From NCBI GenBank assembly GCA_016801885.1, contig CM028895.1, forward strand, positions 8,456,001 through 8,520,000: a stretch of 64,000 nt of DNA, given 5' to 3'. This DNA is from Toxotes chatareus (taxonomy: Eukaryota; Chordata; Actinopteri; Toxotidae). The notes under the pieces were generated by a model. That model did not search any database. It saw nothing but the letters and a program-made list of their open reading frames with translations, and had not been told where the DNA came from. Position 1 is the first letter of the stretch. Every line of letters starts with the position of its first letter. The position numbers were made by a program, and so were the translations under genes. Shown piece by piece: positions 57,001 through 60,550 of this stretch.

Positions 57001-59307
57001 CAGTTAATCAAAATCAGCCATGTTTCACTCATTGGGCTTTTTAATTGATGATTTTTAAGGCTTTAACCCTGCGTTCCATGATCCTCCTTTATTCTAGAGT
57101 CCGTGTTACCAGCTCTTAAACGAGTGGGGAATCGCCTACATCAGGCCACTCCCTTTCTCATTTAAATGTTTTATTTCACTGCTTCTCTTTGCCCTGCTGC
57201 TTTTTTGAATGGCATCATGAAATGTTGTCTTGTCATACCTCTCTCTCTTCTCAGAGTGACTTTGTAGCACCCTCCTCGCCCACTAGGTGGCATTATCTCC
57301 AGTGATCCCCCTTCAGCCCCGGTTCCTTCAGCTCTTATTTTTCTTTCTCATGCTGCCTTCCTTTTTCATTCTCTTCATAATTTTAAAGCAGGATACGATG
57401 CTTAAACTCCTGCGGTTTTTCCTTCTACCTTAACTCCTTTGTTTCCTTTGTTTCCTTTCCAGACCTCTAAAGTCACCCACCTCTGACTCTGTCATTTCTG
57501 ATTCAACTTTCCATGATAATCATTAAATGCCAACAATAATACACAGGCCTGGCGAAGACTCAGCCTAAACTAGTCTTGCCGCGAGTGTTTGTATCAGAAA
57601 TAATGCGTTTGTTTTCCCCTGATAGCATCCTATGTTTGAGAAGCAGGGATTCTTTATCACAACCTATTGGGCTGCGGAAATTGAAATCCAGCGAAGCAGG
57701 AAAGATCACCTGGGCCTTAAAACACGAGCCACATATATGTAAACACACACACCCACACACGATGTGCGCATGTTGCTCATGCATTTTCACAACAGCTATT
57801 TTGTTGGCTGTAGAGGCACCAAATGCAATTGGCTGCAGGGTGAGCGGCTGGAGGGGTGTCGGTGTGTCTGACCCTCCTCCAGCCTCTGTGAGGACGAGTC
57901 GCAGTAGGAACATGCTGTTCCTCCCCTTGAGTCTTGGCTCGAACAGTGGAAATCTCCAGAGAGGCATTTGGCATTTCTCCTGCTTCTGTTTGGAATGAGA
58001 CGTGGCATTGAACTCTCACACACTTGGCTCTAAATCCAGAGTGTTTCCCCAGTGAGACGCAGCTGGCTACTTACAATGCTTGTGGTTAAAAACTTTGTTT
58101 TTTGGTTTTTTTAACTGTTTGTGTCTGTTTTGTGTGTGTATGCAGGTTTACTGTATGTGTGTGTCTCTGTGCTCAACTTTGTGACTCTCTACCTCCTGGA
58201 TCTGGGTCCTTTTGTTCCATTTTTGTTTTCCTTCCTGTTAAGTGTTTTCTTTTGCTGGACATGGGTTAAATAGCATTTGCAAACAACACCTTCTAAATGT
58301 TCTTAAAATGTCAATTGTCAGATCAAACTCAAGACAGATTATTTTCTTATCATTTCCTCCGAAGATCTCAATAATTTGGTCTATAAAATGTCAGAACAGT
58401 GAAAAATGCTCATCTCAGTTTCCTAAAGCCCAAGTTGATATTTTCAAACGTCTTGTTTTGTTCAACTAATATTTTAAAACCCCCAAATCTTTAATTGACA
58501 TTTCTGTAAAACCAAAAAGCAGATTTGAGAAACTTAGACCAGAGAATATTTGCAGTTTTTGCTTGAAAACTGTTTTTTAAAAAAAATTATCAAAATGGTT
58601 TGTGATTAATTTCCTGGCAGTTGACTAATCACTTAATCAACTAATCCTTTCACATTATAATCAAGACATGTCTCAATTAGACAAAATACTGGATTTGTCT
58701 TCATGTTTTCAATGATTGTATTAGCTTTCTGATGTGTTTAGTAAGCTATGTCCTAAATACCTAATGATATTAAAATGAACCCTGAAAAGGATTTTGTCAT
58801 CAACCAAATGTTTTGAACTAAAAATAGTCTTATCTTGATCATCATGCGTTTCTGATTTATGAGATGGGAGCATTTTTCACTGTACAGATGAGCTTACAAA
58901 CTCCCCAGTTTCAACAAAAAAAAAAGAAGAAGTTTTCAGGAGTTTTCACAACACAGCAGTGATTTGCAAATACTAATGAACTCAGGTCTGTTCTCTACTG
59001 GGTTTAACTTGTGTCTGTGTCTTCCTGCAGCCGGAGCAGATCAGTAGGCGCCGCTGGCTGCGTTTCCTCCCGTTCTGACCTTCCGGACGGTGTCTCCTCG
59101 TCCTCGTCCTCCTCCTCAAAGGGCCAGTCCTTCCTGCTGCGGGTTCTCAGGGCTGCACTCCCTGTTCAGCTGCTCCTCCTGCTCCTCATCGGTCTGGCCT
59201 GCCTGGTGCCCATGACAGAGGAGGACTACAGCTGCCACCACGCCAACAACTTTGCCCGCTCCTTCCACCCCATGCTGCGCTACACCAATGGACCTCCGCC
59301 CATATGA
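1..59307 (+). CDS. syne1: Nesprin-1, 3' part of the gene (61 visible coding exons, 5' end outside window)
   Basis: Nesprin-1 is a giant outer-nuclear-membrane protein. Its C-terminal KASH peptide binds SUN proteins in the perinuclear space (LINC complex) and its spectrin-repeat rod reaches the cytoskeleton. The visible exons join with consistent phases into 3,292 residues plus stop. Most are 120-220 bp and encode heptad-rich helices with spaced Trp and Leu, typical of spectrin repeats. The tail has a hydrophobic segment (about residues 3244-3262) and a 30-residue luminal peptide starting TEEDYSC and ending YTNGPPPI. The form LVPM-x-EEDYSC and the esr1 neighbour point to nesprin-1 rather than nesprin-2. 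Vertebrate nesprin-1 has about 8,800 residues, so roughly the last 37% is here. Two donors are GC rather than GT. One intron contains an 18-kb transposon-satellite insertion. Introns under about 500 bp show only splice signals unless listed separately. Whether this is a syne1a or syne1b copy cannot be told here. Confidence 0.97.
406..591 (+). CDS. syne1: syne1 exon 2
   Basis: Residues 29-90, ALLRECRG to LQDAAK. Acceptor gacag, donor AAG|gtaaac, phase 0 at both ends. Helical rod sequence rich in Glu, Gln and Leu. Confidence 0.9.
1336..1458 (+). CDS. syne1: syne1 exon 3
   Basis: Residues 91-131, DMSRLEAE to EQLTQRQ. Acceptor cttcag, donor CAG|gtagac, phase 0 at both ends. Confidence 0.88.
1680..1862 (+). 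CDS. syne1: syne1 exon 4
   Basis: Residues 132-192, RLLVEMEG to QCNILQ. The acceptor is a less common AAG (gcataag). Donor CAG|gtagag. Confidence 0.88.
2782..2925 (+). CDS. syne1: syne1 exon 5
   Basis: Residues 193-240, EAVVQYDQ to IHHHE. Strong acceptor ctctttcccag, donor GAG|gtgaga. Confidence 0.9.
2926..5015 (+). other. Intron 5 of window (2.1 kb)
   Basis: Non-coding. It holds a degenerate fish interspersed repeat (about 2970-3375, listed separately), T-rich sequence near 3600-3660, and a GA-rich stretch with a (GA)n run at 4744-4760. Open frames between 4308 and 4921 on both strands overlap each other and are low-complexity by-products. The bases just upstream of exon 6 contain an in-frame TGA, so they are not coding continuation. 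Confidence 0.7.
2970..3375 (+). repeat. Degenerate fish interspersed repeat (class uncertain)
   Basis: The text runs from the 'gtggacatccgaacattgc' area, through 'tttttctcccactcagtta' and 'gctcgcagtctgtgttgca', to 'ggaagtgccttcccctaaac'. I recognise this succession as a decayed copy of a repeat common in fish introns. The open frame at 3177-3377 lies within it and is not a gene. Family assignment is from memory and needs a repeat-library search. Confidence 0.5.
5016..5234 (+). CDS. syne1: syne1 exon 6
   Basis: Residues 241-313, ELAQKIRG to HPSVVM, including HSKCKMLTVKAKHATMLLTV, a very conserved nesprin-1 stretch. A Ser/Thr/acidic linker follows and breaks the spectrin pattern. Acceptor gacag, donor ATG|gtgagt. 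Confidence 0.95.
5383..5650 (+). repeat. Possible old hAT-type repeat remnant
   Basis: The start 'cactggttctcaaagtgga' followed by 'ggatccccatgggtcc', and the end 'gtgggcccctgggatggcat', resemble a common fish non-autonomous DNA element that begins CAGTGGTTCTCAAA. No clear termini or target duplication were found, so this is pattern recognition only. Confidence 0.4.
6097..6114 (+). repeat. (GT)n microsatellite
   Basis: Nine uninterrupted GT units in intron 6, followed by a further TG-rich tail. Confidence 0.9.
7388..7528 (+). CDS. syne1: syne1 exon 7 (Ser/Pro-rich linker)
   Basis: Residues 314-360, MTAGRCHT to DPPLNQ, containing SPVTEESGEEGTNSE and SSPPACRSPSP. This is the non-helical linker known from nesprin-1. 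The acceptor tgtatgtgtggtcag is TG-rich without a pyrimidine tract next to it. The exon is 141 bp and phase 0-0, so skipping would keep the frame. Confidence 0.93.
7529..8765 (+). other. Intron 7 of window (1.24 kb)
   Basis: Non-coding. An 18-base poly(A) run lies at 7627-7644. Nothing else recognisable was seen. Confidence 0.6.
8766..8879 (+). CDS. syne1: syne1 exon 8
   Basis: Residues 361-398, GRGTLSRA to ETLKNV. It ends in the conserved LDDLQRSWETLKNV that restarts the spectrin rod. Acceptor catag, donor GTG|gtacgt. Confidence 0.93.
9123..9284 (+). CDS. syne1: syne1 exon 9
   Basis: Residues 399-452, ISEKQKSL to QMAAHQ. Acceptor tgccacag, donor CAG|gtgaga. Confidence 0.95.
9763..9957 (+). 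CDS. syne1: syne1 exon 10
   Basis: Residues 453-517, ALMDEILM to KRQLLE, with LALQSTLTVLGERM and IRMKASGKRQLLE, highly conserved in nesprin-1. Acceptor tgtctag, donor GAA|gtgggt. Confidence 0.95.
10068..10241 (+). CDS. syne1: syne1 exon 11
   Basis: Residues 518-575, EKLSEQLE to QLIDCQ. Acceptor cactgcag, donor CAG|gtgaga. A perfect 13-bp-stem hairpin begins 23 bases after the exon. Confidence 0.95.
10264..10295 (+). repeat. Perfect hairpin, 13-bp stem, 6-nt loop
   Basis: CCTTCAGAGGCAG, then gatcaa, then CTGCCTCTGAAGG: all 13 stem positions pair. It lies just downstream of the exon 11 donor. Confidence 0.9.
10389..10429 (+). repeat. 41-base near-perfect palindrome
   Basis: The left arm CTCTGATATGTGCAGATTTT is followed at once by a right arm that is its reverse complement with one mismatch (tATG against tACG). 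It could extrude as a cruciform or be a remnant of a small inverted-repeat element. Confidence 0.85.
12483..12674 (+). CDS. syne1: syne1 exon 12
   Basis: Residues 576-639, NMLFEIEQ to KQVDIQ. Acceptor cctttccag, donor CAG|gtaaca. Confidence 0.95.
12675..13428 (+). other. Intron 12 of window (754 bp)
   Basis: Non-coding, C/T-rich in its first 120 bases. Nothing else recognisable was seen. Confidence 0.6.
13429..13560 (+). CDS. syne1: syne1 exon 13 (tandem acceptor)
   Basis: Residues 640-683, GSLQEQED to NLLRQR. Two copies of TTCATTACAGG, 12 bases apart (13419-13429 and 13431-13441), give two possible acceptors. The first is chosen because GSLQEQED aligns in length with the family. The second would start at 13441 and drop GSLQ in frame. 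Donor AGG|gtaaga. Confidence 0.9.
13729..13829 (+). CDS. syne1: syne1 exon 14
   Basis: Residues 684 to split Ser717, ELQEQVAK to TPNGD. Acceptor ttttctag, donor CAG|gtactt. The exon ends in phase 2 (AG|T). Confidence 0.92.
14008..14158 (+). CDS. syne1: syne1 exon 15
   Basis: Split Ser717 to 767, SEVSIPGG to DQLSP. Acceptor cctacag, donor CCG|gtacag. Confidence 0.92.
14409..14537 (+). CDS. syne1: syne1 exon 16
   Basis: Residues 768-810, VLHRSRLS to ERIAQE. Acceptor tgtgcag, donor GAG|gtgaca. A perfect donor-like GAG|gtgagt lies inside the exon at 14454/14455; using it would break the frame. Confidence 0.9.
14658..14831 (+). CDS. syne1: syne1 exon 17
   Basis: Residues 811-868, AAGGDSKQ to QLTNLE, with AASSWLDAAE typical of a spectrin helix A. 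Acceptor cctcacag, donor GAG|gtgagc. Confidence 0.93.
15083..15298 (+). CDS. syne1: syne1 exon 18
   Basis: Residues 869-940, GLSKQLKE to EHSTFQ. Acceptor tgttcag, donor CAG|gtgtta. Confidence 0.93.
15436..15537 (+). CDS. syne1: syne1 exon 19
   Basis: Residues 941-974, NELRMLFT to SKQIE. Acceptor cttaacag, donor GAG|gtatga. Confidence 0.92.
15633..15752 (+). CDS. syne1: syne1 exon 20
   Basis: Residues 975-1014, ALSEVEDS to LLKLQ. Acceptor ttttgtag, donor CAG|gtaatc. Confidence 0.92.
15893..16093 (+). CDS. syne1: syne1 exon 21
   Basis: Residues 1015-1081, DAYEELVL to LLDKHK, with the conserved MVGSRRSSLN. Acceptor tgtgtag, donor AAA|gtaaga. Confidence 0.94.
16219..16392 (+). CDS. syne1: syne1 exon 22
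   Basis: Residues 1082-1139, EFFQGLEC to LEGILE. Acceptor tgctccag, donor GAG|gtggga. Confidence 0.94.
16536..16667 (+). CDS. syne1: syne1 exon 23
   Basis: Residues 1140-1183, SWSRLVED to RISLYQ. Acceptor ctctcacag, donor CAG|gtaagc. Confidence 0.94.
16835..17031 (+). CDS. syne1: syne1 exon 24
   Basis: Residues 1184 to split Arg1249, HLKASLTE to LKHWS. Acceptor tcctctag, donor CAG|gtcagg, phase 2 end. Confidence 0.94.
17256..17388 (+). CDS. syne1: syne1 exon 25
   Basis: Split Arg1249 to 1293, RYQNESAE to LYAFL, with RLEFWTTQSVTVPQELE-like family sequence. Acceptor atttcag, donor CTG|gttagt. Confidence 0.94.
17521..17703 (+). CDS. syne1: syne1 exon 26
   Basis: Residues 1294-1354, EFSKEVDA to QEKLHQ, with SSVLSTGNQLLRLK, highly conserved. 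Acceptor tgatag, donor CAG|gtctga. Confidence 0.95.
17904..18053 (+). CDS. syne1: syne1 exon 27
   Basis: Residues 1355-1404, LQMEKLAS to LQKYK, with ELMSWISLMENII. Acceptor accctcag, donor AAG|gtacaa. Confidence 0.95.
18217..18393 (+). CDS. syne1: syne1 exon 28
   Basis: Residues 1405-1463, GFRIDLTC to GLITEK, with VDFVNQSVLQISSQDVE, nearly invariant in nesprin-1. Acceptor tttcacag, donor AAG|gtaatt. Confidence 0.96.
18519..18674 (+). CDS. syne1: syne1 exon 29
   Basis: Residues 1464-1515, IQVLEGLL to ALKDCQ. Acceptor tgttttag, donor CAG|gtccgg. Confidence 0.94.
18767..18922 (+). CDS. syne1: syne1 exon 30
   Basis: Residues 1516-1567, ELEELVKE to AHLDHM. Acceptor tcccacag, donor ATG|gtgagc. 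Confidence 0.94.
19024..19194 (+). CDS. syne1: syne1 exon 31
   Basis: Residues 1568-1624, ISQMKVSL to QVESLE. Acceptor ccatcag, donor GAG|gtgagt. Confidence 0.94.
19393..19526 (+). CDS. syne1: syne1 exon 32
   Basis: Residues 1625 to split Arg1669, NLQEEMDK to RDVNI. Acceptor tttttaag, donor CAG|gtagtg, phase 2 end. Confidence 0.93.
19641..19845 (+). CDS. syne1: syne1 exon 33
   Basis: Split Arg1669 to 1737, RWNRLLEQ to WIKDCN. Acceptor tgttatag, donor AAT|gtgagt. Confidence 0.94.
19846..20645 (+). other. Intron 33 of window (800 bp)
   Basis: Non-coding. No repeat, RNA gene or alternative exon recognised. Confidence 0.6.
20646..20828 (+). CDS. syne1: syne1 exon 34
   Basis: Residues 1738-1798, ACLGDQAL to QQEVLQ. 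Acceptor gttgcag, donor CAG|gtagga. Confidence 0.93.
21024..21170 (+). CDS. syne1: syne1 exon 35
   Basis: Residues 1799-1847, SGSQACDG to RMEKLK. The (TCTG)n run before the acceptor (20994-21023) doubles as its pyrimidine tract. Donor AAG|gtacaa. Confidence 0.92.
21303..21457 (+). CDS. syne1: syne1 exon 36
   Basis: Residues 1848 to split Ser1899, VHLLKLSS to LTERF. Acceptor tctccag, donor CAG|gtactt, phase 2 end. Confidence 0.94.
21698..21845 (+). CDS. syne1: syne1 exon 37
   Basis: Split Ser1899 to 1948, SKLQAVLL to QQRDHE, with LSQTEQKLAAEISGNYQSLL. Acceptor tctccag, donor GAG|gtcaga. Confidence 0.95.
21934..22028 (+). CDS. syne1: syne1 exon 38
   Basis: Residues 1949 to split Arg1980, LFQAEMFS to GQVDD. 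Acceptor cttgcag, donor CAG|gtaaac. Confidence 0.95.
22141..22375 (+). CDS. syne1: syne1 exon 39
   Basis: Split Arg1980 to 2058, RDDFSVKL to LLDQIQ, with VVRRAQQRRGIIDS. Acceptor attaacag, donor CAG|gtaagg. Confidence 0.95.
22808..23002 (+). CDS. syne1: syne1 exon 40
   Basis: Residues 2059-2123, LRERVLQR to HGLLK, with LTVEAGRSLLLSAD. Acceptor cctccag, donor AAG|gtcaga. Confidence 0.95.
23003..24263 (+). other. Intron 40 of window (1.26 kb)
   Basis: Non-coding. It contains (CA)n at 23495-23510, a perfect MEF2 consensus CTAAAAATAG at 23866-23875, and TG-rich sequence at 24058-24095. Confidence 0.6.
24264..24389 (+). CDS. syne1: syne1 exon 41
   Basis: Residues 2124-2165, NWERCEKG to EQIRCK, with LPDHHEELH. 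Acceptor gtgtgcag, donor AAG|gtgaga. Confidence 0.95.
24390..25546 (+). other. Intron 41 of window (1.16 kb)
   Basis: Non-coding. (TA)n lies at 24642-24659. A purine-rich stretch (24888-25021) ends in (GA)n at 24999-25021 and is followed by TG-rich sequence. The long open frames here are low-complexity by-products. Confidence 0.65.
24999..25021 (+). repeat. (GA)n microsatellite
   Basis: Uninterrupted GA run inside a longer purine-rich tract. Confidence 0.9.
25547..25702 (+). CDS. syne1: syne1 exon 42
   Basis: Residues 2166-2217, ELESSVEG to EEVCHQ. Acceptor ggatgcag, donor CAG|gtacta. Confidence 0.95.
26305..26463 (+). CDS. syne1: syne1 exon 43
   Basis: Residues 2218-2270, LSLRKQQV to EKLRK, with NEKNKELCEWLTQMESKVSQ, nearly invariant. 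Acceptor cctctcag, donor AAG|gtgatt. Confidence 0.96.
27055..27221 (+). CDS. syne1: syne1 exon 44
   Basis: Residues 2271 to split Arg2326, DYQEEISV to DLIAA. Acceptor ccaccag, donor CAG|gtgggt, phase 2 end. This is the last exon before the alternative muscle start. Confidence 0.96.
27940..28594 (+). promoter_or_regulatory. Presumed internal promoter and 5' leader of nesprin-1 alpha2
   Basis: Placed by inference upstream of the alternative first coding exon. Visible muscle-type elements are E-boxes CAGCTG (27952-27957) and CATGTG (28502-28507), and an MEF2-like CTATTTTTAT (28118-28127, last base off consensus). No convincing TATA box was seen. Such motifs are common by chance; position is the main evidence. 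Confidence 0.4.
28595..28677 (+). CDS. syne1: Alternative first coding exon, nesprin-1 alpha2-type isoform
   Basis: In mammals nesprin-1 alpha2 is a short muscle isoform started inside the gene. It keeps the KASH end and organises centrosomal proteins and kinesin at the nuclear envelope. The ATG at 28595 opens a frame beginning MVLDLGTDNMAG and ending DLPDCDCDVNR. Length and wording match the mammalian unique N-terminus, which ends DLPDCNCDVTR. It ends in phase 2 (AG), which exon 45 (G|GTG) requires, giving ...NR-VKKLRETL. Joined to exons 45-61 it would make 994 residues including the optional exon 52. The donor needed is a weak GC type, AACAG|gcagga. No GT donor fits, and an in-frame stop follows about 30 bases later. 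The last 11 residues and the genomic position are the strongest evidence. Confidence 0.78.
30092..30254 (+). CDS. syne1: syne1 exon 45 (GC donor)
   Basis: Split Arg2326 to 2380, RVKKLRET to KLNQQQ, with VAVQQLDKNMSSLRSWLAHI. This is the shared entry exon for the giant form and the alpha2 form. Acceptor ccataacag. The donor is CAG|gcaagt, consensus apart from GC in place of GT. Confidence 0.95.
30255..30913 (+). other. Intron 45 of window (659 bp, GC-AG)
   Basis: Non-coding. It contains a perfect hairpin at 30778-30807 (11-bp stem GATGTCTTCTG, 8-nt loop). Nothing else was recognised. Confidence 0.65.
30914..31101 (+). CDS. syne1: syne1 exon 46
   Basis: Residues 2381 to split Lys2443, ELQRDIEK to MERRL, with HSTGVASVLNLCEVLLHDCD. 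Acceptor tttctag, donor CAA|gtcagt, phase 2 end. Confidence 0.96.
31403..31553 (+). CDS. syne1: syne1 exon 47
   Basis: Split Lys2443 to 2493, KIEETWRL to ELKKFE, with WQKFLDDYSRFEDWLK, invariant in the family. Acceptor tttgcag, donor GAG|gtatat. Confidence 0.97.
31554..32110 (+). other. Intron 47 of window (557 bp)
   Basis: Non-coding. Nothing recognisable was seen. Confidence 0.6.
32111..32293 (+). CDS. syne1: syne1 exon 48
   Basis: Residues 2494-2554, AFQRQVQE to AILRRLR, with LTQLELINKQYRRLARENRT. Acceptor attgcag, donor AGG|gtaaca. Confidence 0.97.
32552..32689 (+). CDS. syne1: syne1 exon 49
   Basis: Residues 2555-2600, HFISQREE to KIKQLR, with VWLTEMDLQLTNIEHFSECD. Acceptor catgcag, donor AGG|gtgaga. 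Confidence 0.97.
32989..33180 (+). CDS. syne1: syne1 exon 50
   Basis: Residues 2601-2664, AFQQEIYL to KLTRLP, with EKSEPLDAAVIEEELEEL and RYCQEVFGRV. Acceptor ttctcag, donor CCT|gtgagt. This closes a spectrin repeat before the acidic linker. Confidence 0.97.
33661..33979 (+). CDS. syne1: syne1 exon 51 (acidic linker with LEWD motif)
   Basis: Residues 2665 to split Gly2771, LADDELDG to AAAVLS. The linker is acidic and Ser/Thr-rich, with RSGRDTPASVDSIPLEWDHD. LEWD at about 2728-2731 is the Trp-acidic motif known in nesprins to bind kinesin-1 light chain. Acceptor ctcccag, donor CAG|gttggt, phase 1 end. Confidence 0.96.
33980..34364 (+). other. Intron 51 of window (385 bp)
   Basis: Non-coding. 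A short 11-base tandem duplication (gtatttccaag) lies at about 34100-34121. Nothing else was seen. Confidence 0.6.
34365..34433 (+). CDS. syne1: syne1 exon 52, optional 23-residue cassette
   Basis: Residues 2771-2794 (69 bp, phase 1-1), beginning DVVIPESPEAY. It matches the short optional segment of vertebrate nesprin-1 called DV23. Inclusion or skipping keeps the frame; skipping gives LS-G-EPGQL. Acceptor cttcccag, donor CTG|gtaggc. Confidence 0.92.
34827..34960 (+). CDS. syne1: syne1 exon 53
   Basis: Split Gly2794 to 2838, GEPGQLEA to STYMGY. The exon start GGTGAGCC itself resembles a donor, but acceptor tgtgcag and phase fix the start. Donor TAT|gtgagt. Confidence 0.93.
35222..35348 (+). 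CDS. syne1: syne1 exon 54
   Basis: Residues 2839 to split Gly2881, MRLMGECR to DTQSA. Acceptor attccag, donor CAG|gtcagt, phase 1 end. Confidence 0.94.
35441..35652 (+). CDS. syne1: syne1 exon 55
   Basis: Split Gly2881 to 2951, GVIERWEL to IRKLK. Acceptor cccccag, donor AAG|gttaga. Confidence 0.95.
35653..36289 (+). other. Intron 55 of window (637 bp)
   Basis: Non-coding. Nothing recognisable was seen. Confidence 0.6.
36290..36496 (+). CDS. syne1: syne1 exon 56
   Basis: Residues 2952-3020, ELQKGMDA to ALMQCQ. Acceptor gctctcag, donor CAG|gtacag. Confidence 0.95.
36644..36772 (+). CDS. syne1: syne1 exon 57
   Basis: Residues 3021-3063, EFHEMSHG to HHKTLT, with LLLWLENIDRRRNEVVPI. Acceptor ccttgcag, donor ACG|gtacat. 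Confidence 0.96.
37037..37590 (-). repeat. Probable antisense retroposon fragment
   Basis: The left border is a T-rich (TTTTA)n stretch at 37049-37090, which on the minus strand is an A-rich tail. It is followed by 'cagggacagtgcatag' and 'catctgtagtccctga', which I associate with a widespread fish retroposon. Class and exact ends are uncertain; the sequence to about 37590 looks unlike its surroundings. Confidence 0.4.
37680..37943 (+). CDS. syne1: syne1 exon 58
   Basis: Residues 3064-3151, QIKRELLD to MDTRQ, with SDCLEAQEKVHVIWNRLRLL from the last spectrin repeat. Acceptor gtcccacag, donor CAG|gtcaga. The region around PQSLQLQSQTSKQIQ looks longer than in mammals. Confidence 0.95.
38049..38138 (+). 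CDS. syne1: syne1 exon 59
   Basis: Residues 3152-3181, DCLPLPVR to ESHKRL, variable linker between the rod and KASH. Acceptor tttttcag, donor TTG|gtaatg. Read-through into the intron would add 16 residues (VMFSFIMAGG...) and stop at TAA 38187-38189, giving a form without KASH. Confidence 0.85.
38345..38378 (-). repeat. G-run tract (G-quadruplex candidate on minus strand)
   Basis: The plus strand is (CCCCTCA)n-like with at least four C-runs of three or more. The minus strand therefore reads GGGAGGGGTGAGGGGGAGGG, fitting the four-run quadruplex pattern. It lies about 110 bp before the transposon insertion. Confidence 0.7.
38488..38495 (+). repeat. Target-site duplication, left copy (ATTGATAT)
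   Basis: Eight bases immediately before the TAGGGGTGGT terminus, repeated exactly after the right terminus. Confidence 0.93.
38496..38505 (+). repeat. Left terminal inverted repeat of the hAT element
   Basis: TAGGGGTGGT, followed by gaaaaaaatcgattattg. It pairs with 56516-56525. Confidence 0.92.
38761..56308 (+). repeat. 76-bp tandem satellite array, about 230 units (17.5 kb)
   Basis: The period is 76 bp, for example GACATCAAAATG at 40684 and GACCTCAAAATG at 40760. Each unit reads GACCTCAAAATGTCATAAAA, then ACGTCATAGTATAGT, then a switch block, then GTCAAAAAAATTTTTTGAC, a near-palindrome leading into the next unit. The switch block has two main forms: A, AAGGCGTCAAAATCGGAC, and B, ATGCCGTTTTTTTCGGCC. 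They are interspersed along the array. Units at the edges (38761-39720 and 55920-56308) are more diverged and share a CCGTAAGGCGTCAAAAAATG variant; the centre is homogeneous. Short scrambled zones occur near 45270-45310, 51040-51480 and 53980-54720. The copy number is length divided by period. Confidence 0.97.
56516..56525 (-). repeat. Right terminal inverted repeat of the hAT element
   Basis: ACCACCCCTA on the plus strand, exact reverse complement of the left terminus. Confidence 0.92.
56526..56533 (+). repeat. Target-site duplication, right copy (ATTGATAT)
   Basis: Identical to 38488-38495 and directly adjacent to the right terminus. Confidence 0.93.
56843..56901 (+). CDS. syne1: syne1 exon 60
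   Basis: Residues 3182 to split Ser3201, PRGKSSQA to SGPRH, corresponding to the PRGK linker of nesprin-1. A pyrimidine tract lies at 56800-56826, acceptor ggtacag, donor CAG|gtacct, phase 2 end. The chain from exon 59 crosses the 18-kb insertion. Confidence 0.88.
56902..59030 (+). other. Last intron of syne1 (2.13 kb)
   Basis: Non-coding. A perfect MEF2 consensus CTAAAAATAG lies at 58818-58827. Overlapping open frames on both strands at 57560-58023 lack family resemblance and splice context. No further exon was identified. Confidence 0.6.
59031..59307 (+). CDS. syne1: syne1 exon 61, KASH domain and stop
   Basis: Split Ser3201 to 3292. Arg/Ser linker with an eight-serine run, then SFLLRVLRAALPVQ, a membrane span (QLLLLLLIGLACLVPM), and the luminal tail starting TEEDYSC and ending RYTNGPPPI. 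In the family the luminal Cys forms a disulfide with SUN proteins and the terminal PPPx fills the SUN pocket; the last residue here is Ile where human nesprin-1 has Leu. Acceptor cttcctgcag; stop TGA 59305-59307. Confidence 0.98.
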
Positions 59308-60267
59308 GGAGCAGCTGAATATCTACCTACTGCTTTGCCAAGGACTCCACTGACTCCTGTGAATGTTTCTTCTTCACCCCGTGCCCTAAAGCTACAAACT
59401 CTTCCCCTGCTGCGGGGGAGCCACATCCATTATGAAGAGATTCAGAGGTGATATATGAAGACTTCTCTCACTAACATTGCACACCCACTCTCCTGAAATC
59501 ACCTCAACCCTTTAAAACCCTGACACCAGACTAAATGGACCTTCATCTGGAGCCTGCCCCTGTCCCCCAATCCAAATATTTCATGTTGTTTTAACTTAAA
59601 TGTGTATATTATTTTTTAAGGTTTCTAAAGAAACCTGTGAAATCAATGAAAAAGAAAGCACTATTTATATACTCTATGTTGGGAGCCAAAGTCGACTGTG
59701 CTTTTTTTTGTCCATAATATCAAGTGCTGCTACTATTTATTTAGTGTTGAATCAGTTAATAGATTGTTAGTATTCATGAAGCTAAAGCACCACCAGTGTG
59801 GAACATTGTACCGGTGAAATGTAGAATAGACTTGCAGTTTGAGTAGCAATCATTCACAGTCTTAAAGTGAAGAGTTTGTTTTTTTTACATGCTCAAAAAG
59901 AACCTGTTTGAATTTGGAAATTAAATCTTCATTTGATGATTATGCTGAACCTATAGCACTGACATGAGCACTGTCGAAGGTACTGCACTGAAGCCGTCCA
60001 GCCAAGATGGCCGACGTCTTTCCCCAAAAGCCAAGGCTAGTATTCCTGTTTTTAATTTCAGTATTTAATCAAATGGAGCCAATATGAAAAAAAGATATGG
60101 GCTCTTTTGTTAGAAATAATTAAACTGATTTGTATATTATTGCTGAAATGCTTTTGAATACAGGCAGTTATTTTTTTATCTTTGTTTGAGCATCCACTTG
60201 AAAGTCCCCTGCTTTTAACAAAGCCAAACAATCACTGGTAGTGTTTTAGTAAATGGCTGTGACATTA

Positions 60268-60273
60268 AATAAA
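60268..60273 (+). terminator. syne1: Proximal poly(A) signal candidate of syne1
   Basis: AATAAA followed by a TG-rich stretch (gtgtgctttg). Confidence 0.5.
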
Positions 60274-60451
60274 TAGTGTGCTTTGTAATAACTGCGCTAA
60301 TTATTCTGCAGTGATGAGATATCAGTCACTGCGTTGTTAAAACAGAATCTGTAAAAAAAAAAAAAAAAAAAAAAATGAAATATGAAAATGGTTATTTATG
60401 TATGTACAGTTTGCTAATGCCGACTTCATGAAGAATACTTTCTTTGCAAAT

Positions 60452-60457
60452 AATAAA
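60452..60457 (+). terminator. syne1: Main poly(A) signal candidate of syne1
   Basis: AATAAA followed within 20 bases by the GT/T-rich downstream element ctgtgtgttcttttggg. Confidence 0.75.
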
Positions 60458-60544
60458 ACATGAAATATTTACATCTGTGTGTTCTTTTGGGATATAAACT
60501 TTGGAGAAACATGGTTGATGAACAGTCTTTTCCCAATTGAGGTT

Positions 60545-60550
60545 TTTATT
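60545..60550 (-). terminator. esr1: Poly(A) signal candidate of esr1
   Basis: TTTATT on the plus strand, so AATAAA on the minus strand, about 1.65 kb after the esr1 stop. No other perfect AATAAA on this strand was noticed between it and the stop. Confidence 0.5.

Larger units (their letters stand above)
59308..60475 (+). other. syne1: syne1 3' untranslated region
   Basis: AT-rich with several ATTTA/TATTTAT motifs (about 59664, 59733 and 60393), which can destabilise mRNA. A 23-base poly(A) run lies at 60353-60375. The end is set by the AATAAA at 60452. Confidence 0.7.

Noticed and set aside
57560..58023. Long overlapping open frames on both strands in the last syne1 intron (up to 140 residues)
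   Set aside because: No family resemblance, no splice context, and both strands open over the same bases, as in chance GC-richer sequence.
59031..59307. Identification as syne2 with esr2
   Set aside because: The KASH form LVPM-x-EEDYSC/FHPMLRYTNGPPPI and the ER sequences HLYSMKCKN and PLYDLLLEMLDAHRLH fit SYNE1 and ESR1 better than their paralogs.
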